A stretch of 6,869 bases of DNA from Thermodesulfobacteriota bacterium (lineage in GTDB: Bacteria > Desulfobacterota > Dissulfuribacteria > Dissulfuribacterales > UBA3076): contig QNAY01000067.1 in NCBI GenBank assembly GCA_003645605.1, positions 1-6,869 on the forward strand. The letters are read 5' to 3'. Numbering within the stretch: position 1 is the stretch's first letter; each line of letters begins with the position of its first letter. Of the stretch, positions 6,655 through 6,869 are shown piece after piece. The position numbers and the translations under genes were made by a program. The notes under the pieces are model-generated. The model was given only the letters and a program-made list of their open reading frames with translations, did no database searches and was not told where the DNA came from.

Positions 6655-6740
6655 TGGTGCCGAAGGGGGGAGTCGAACCCCCACAGGTTTTGCCCACCAC
6701 CCCCTCAAGATGGCGTGTCTACCTATTCCACCACTTCGGC
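6655..6740 (-). tRNA. tRNA-Leu (anticodon GAG)
   Basis: On the minus strand the acceptor stem GCCGAAG (6740-6734) pairs with CTTCGGC (6665-6659), followed by discriminator A and an encoded CCA (6657-6655). The D arm reads GTGGAATAGGTAGACAC. The anticodon stem CCATC/GGTGG encloses the loop TTGAGGG, giving anticodon GAG, which reads CUC and CUU leucine codons. A long variable arm (TGGGCAAAACCTGT) marks it as a class II tRNA, and the T arm is GGGGG-TTCGACT-CCCCC. The gene is convergent with the PAS kinase. Its 5' end is only ten bases from the right inverted-repeat arm, so any promoter of its own must lie in that arm; TAAATA at 6753-6748 is the only -10-like sequence and is poorly placed. I see no clear terminator. 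Confidence 0.96.
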
Positions 6741-6750
6741 GAAAGCCTAT

Positions 6751-6869
6751 TTAGTGCCTGAACGAAAACCCCTCTTTTTGTCATTTCGACCGTAGGGAGA
6801 AATCTTTAATGCCTGTATTTTCAGTACGATAAGATTTCTCGCTTTGCTCGAAATGACAGTTTTGGTTAG
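6751..6869 (-). repeat. Right arm of 119-bp terminal inverted repeat
   Basis: This arm is the reverse complement of 5-123 with one mismatch at 6769, and it contains the same palindrome (6779-6858). It runs to the last base of the window, so its outer limit is not seen. It lies just upstream of the tRNA gene in that gene's direction, as the left arm lies upstream of the cytochrome gene. The two copies thus sit in the same orientation relative to the gene each precedes. Confidence 0.95.

Noticed and set aside
6455..6700. Minus-strand frame of 81 codons at the tRNA and repeat copy 2
   Set aside because: It runs through the tRNA-Leu gene and the element, so it is a chance frame.
6655..6740. tRNA-Leu as an attachment site for an integrated element
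   Set aside because: No integrase gene and no second copy of the tRNA 3' end is present in the window.
5..6869. Linear plasmid or virus with terminal inverted repeats
   Set aside because: There are no replication, capsid or partition genes, a chromosomal-type tRNA gene is present, and the repeat contains a REP-like palindrome expected to be dispersed. A contig or window ending in a repeat is simpler.

Overview
The window reads as one signal-transduction locus on the + strand, bounded by a long inverted repeat and carrying two copies of a short non-coding mobile-like repeat. The host is a Gram-negative-type bacterium that makes c-type cytochromes, since there are four CxxCH haem motifs in one exported protein and one in a sensor kinase. 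The mix of multihaem cytochrome, a Cys-rich 'CW'-type domain inside a hybrid kinase, stacked receivers and dense palindromic repeats suggests an anaerobic or respiratory environmental lineage such as Desulfobacterota, Nitrospirota or Brocadiales. That placement is a guess; nothing here fixes the phylum.

Layout from left to right: a 119-bp inverted-repeat arm (5-123); a small exported tetrahaem cytochrome of the c554 type (180-653); a large membrane hybrid histidine kinase with a periplasmic haem-c motif, a Cys-rich insert and two receivers (688-3384); a stand-alone receiver (3399-3806); a cytoplasmic receiver-kinase (3840-4907, GTG start); repeat element copy 1 (4900-5054); a cytoplasmic PAS histidine kinase (5060-6469); repeat element copy 2 (6466-6624); a tRNA-Leu(GAG) on the minus strand (6655-6740); and the second inverted-repeat arm (6751-6869). 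The first four genes are separated by only 14 to 34 bases and are probably one transcript. The fifth is set off by repeat copy 1.

How the genes may work together (inference): the exported cytochrome and the haem-bearing sensor domain would report periplasmic redox or ligand state, and phosphate would pass through a branched set of kinases and receivers. The set has no DNA-binding output domain and no Hpt domain in view, so its target lies outside the window or acts by protein contact. The second receiver of the large kinase has Asn at the phospho-acceptor site and cannot be a normal phosphate carrier.

The most informative structure is in the repeats. Copy 2 has 12-bp terminal inverted repeats and is bracketed by a perfect 9-bp direct repeat (ggaattgcg), a target-site-duplication signature. 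Removing the element and one duplicate in silico extends the PAS kinase by five codons to a new stop, so the insertion seems to have clipped the 3' end of that gene and supplied its present stop codon. The kinase cores of the large hybrid kinase and the PAS kinase align without a gap over 275 residues at roughly three-quarters identity, so they are recent paralogues with different sensor ends.
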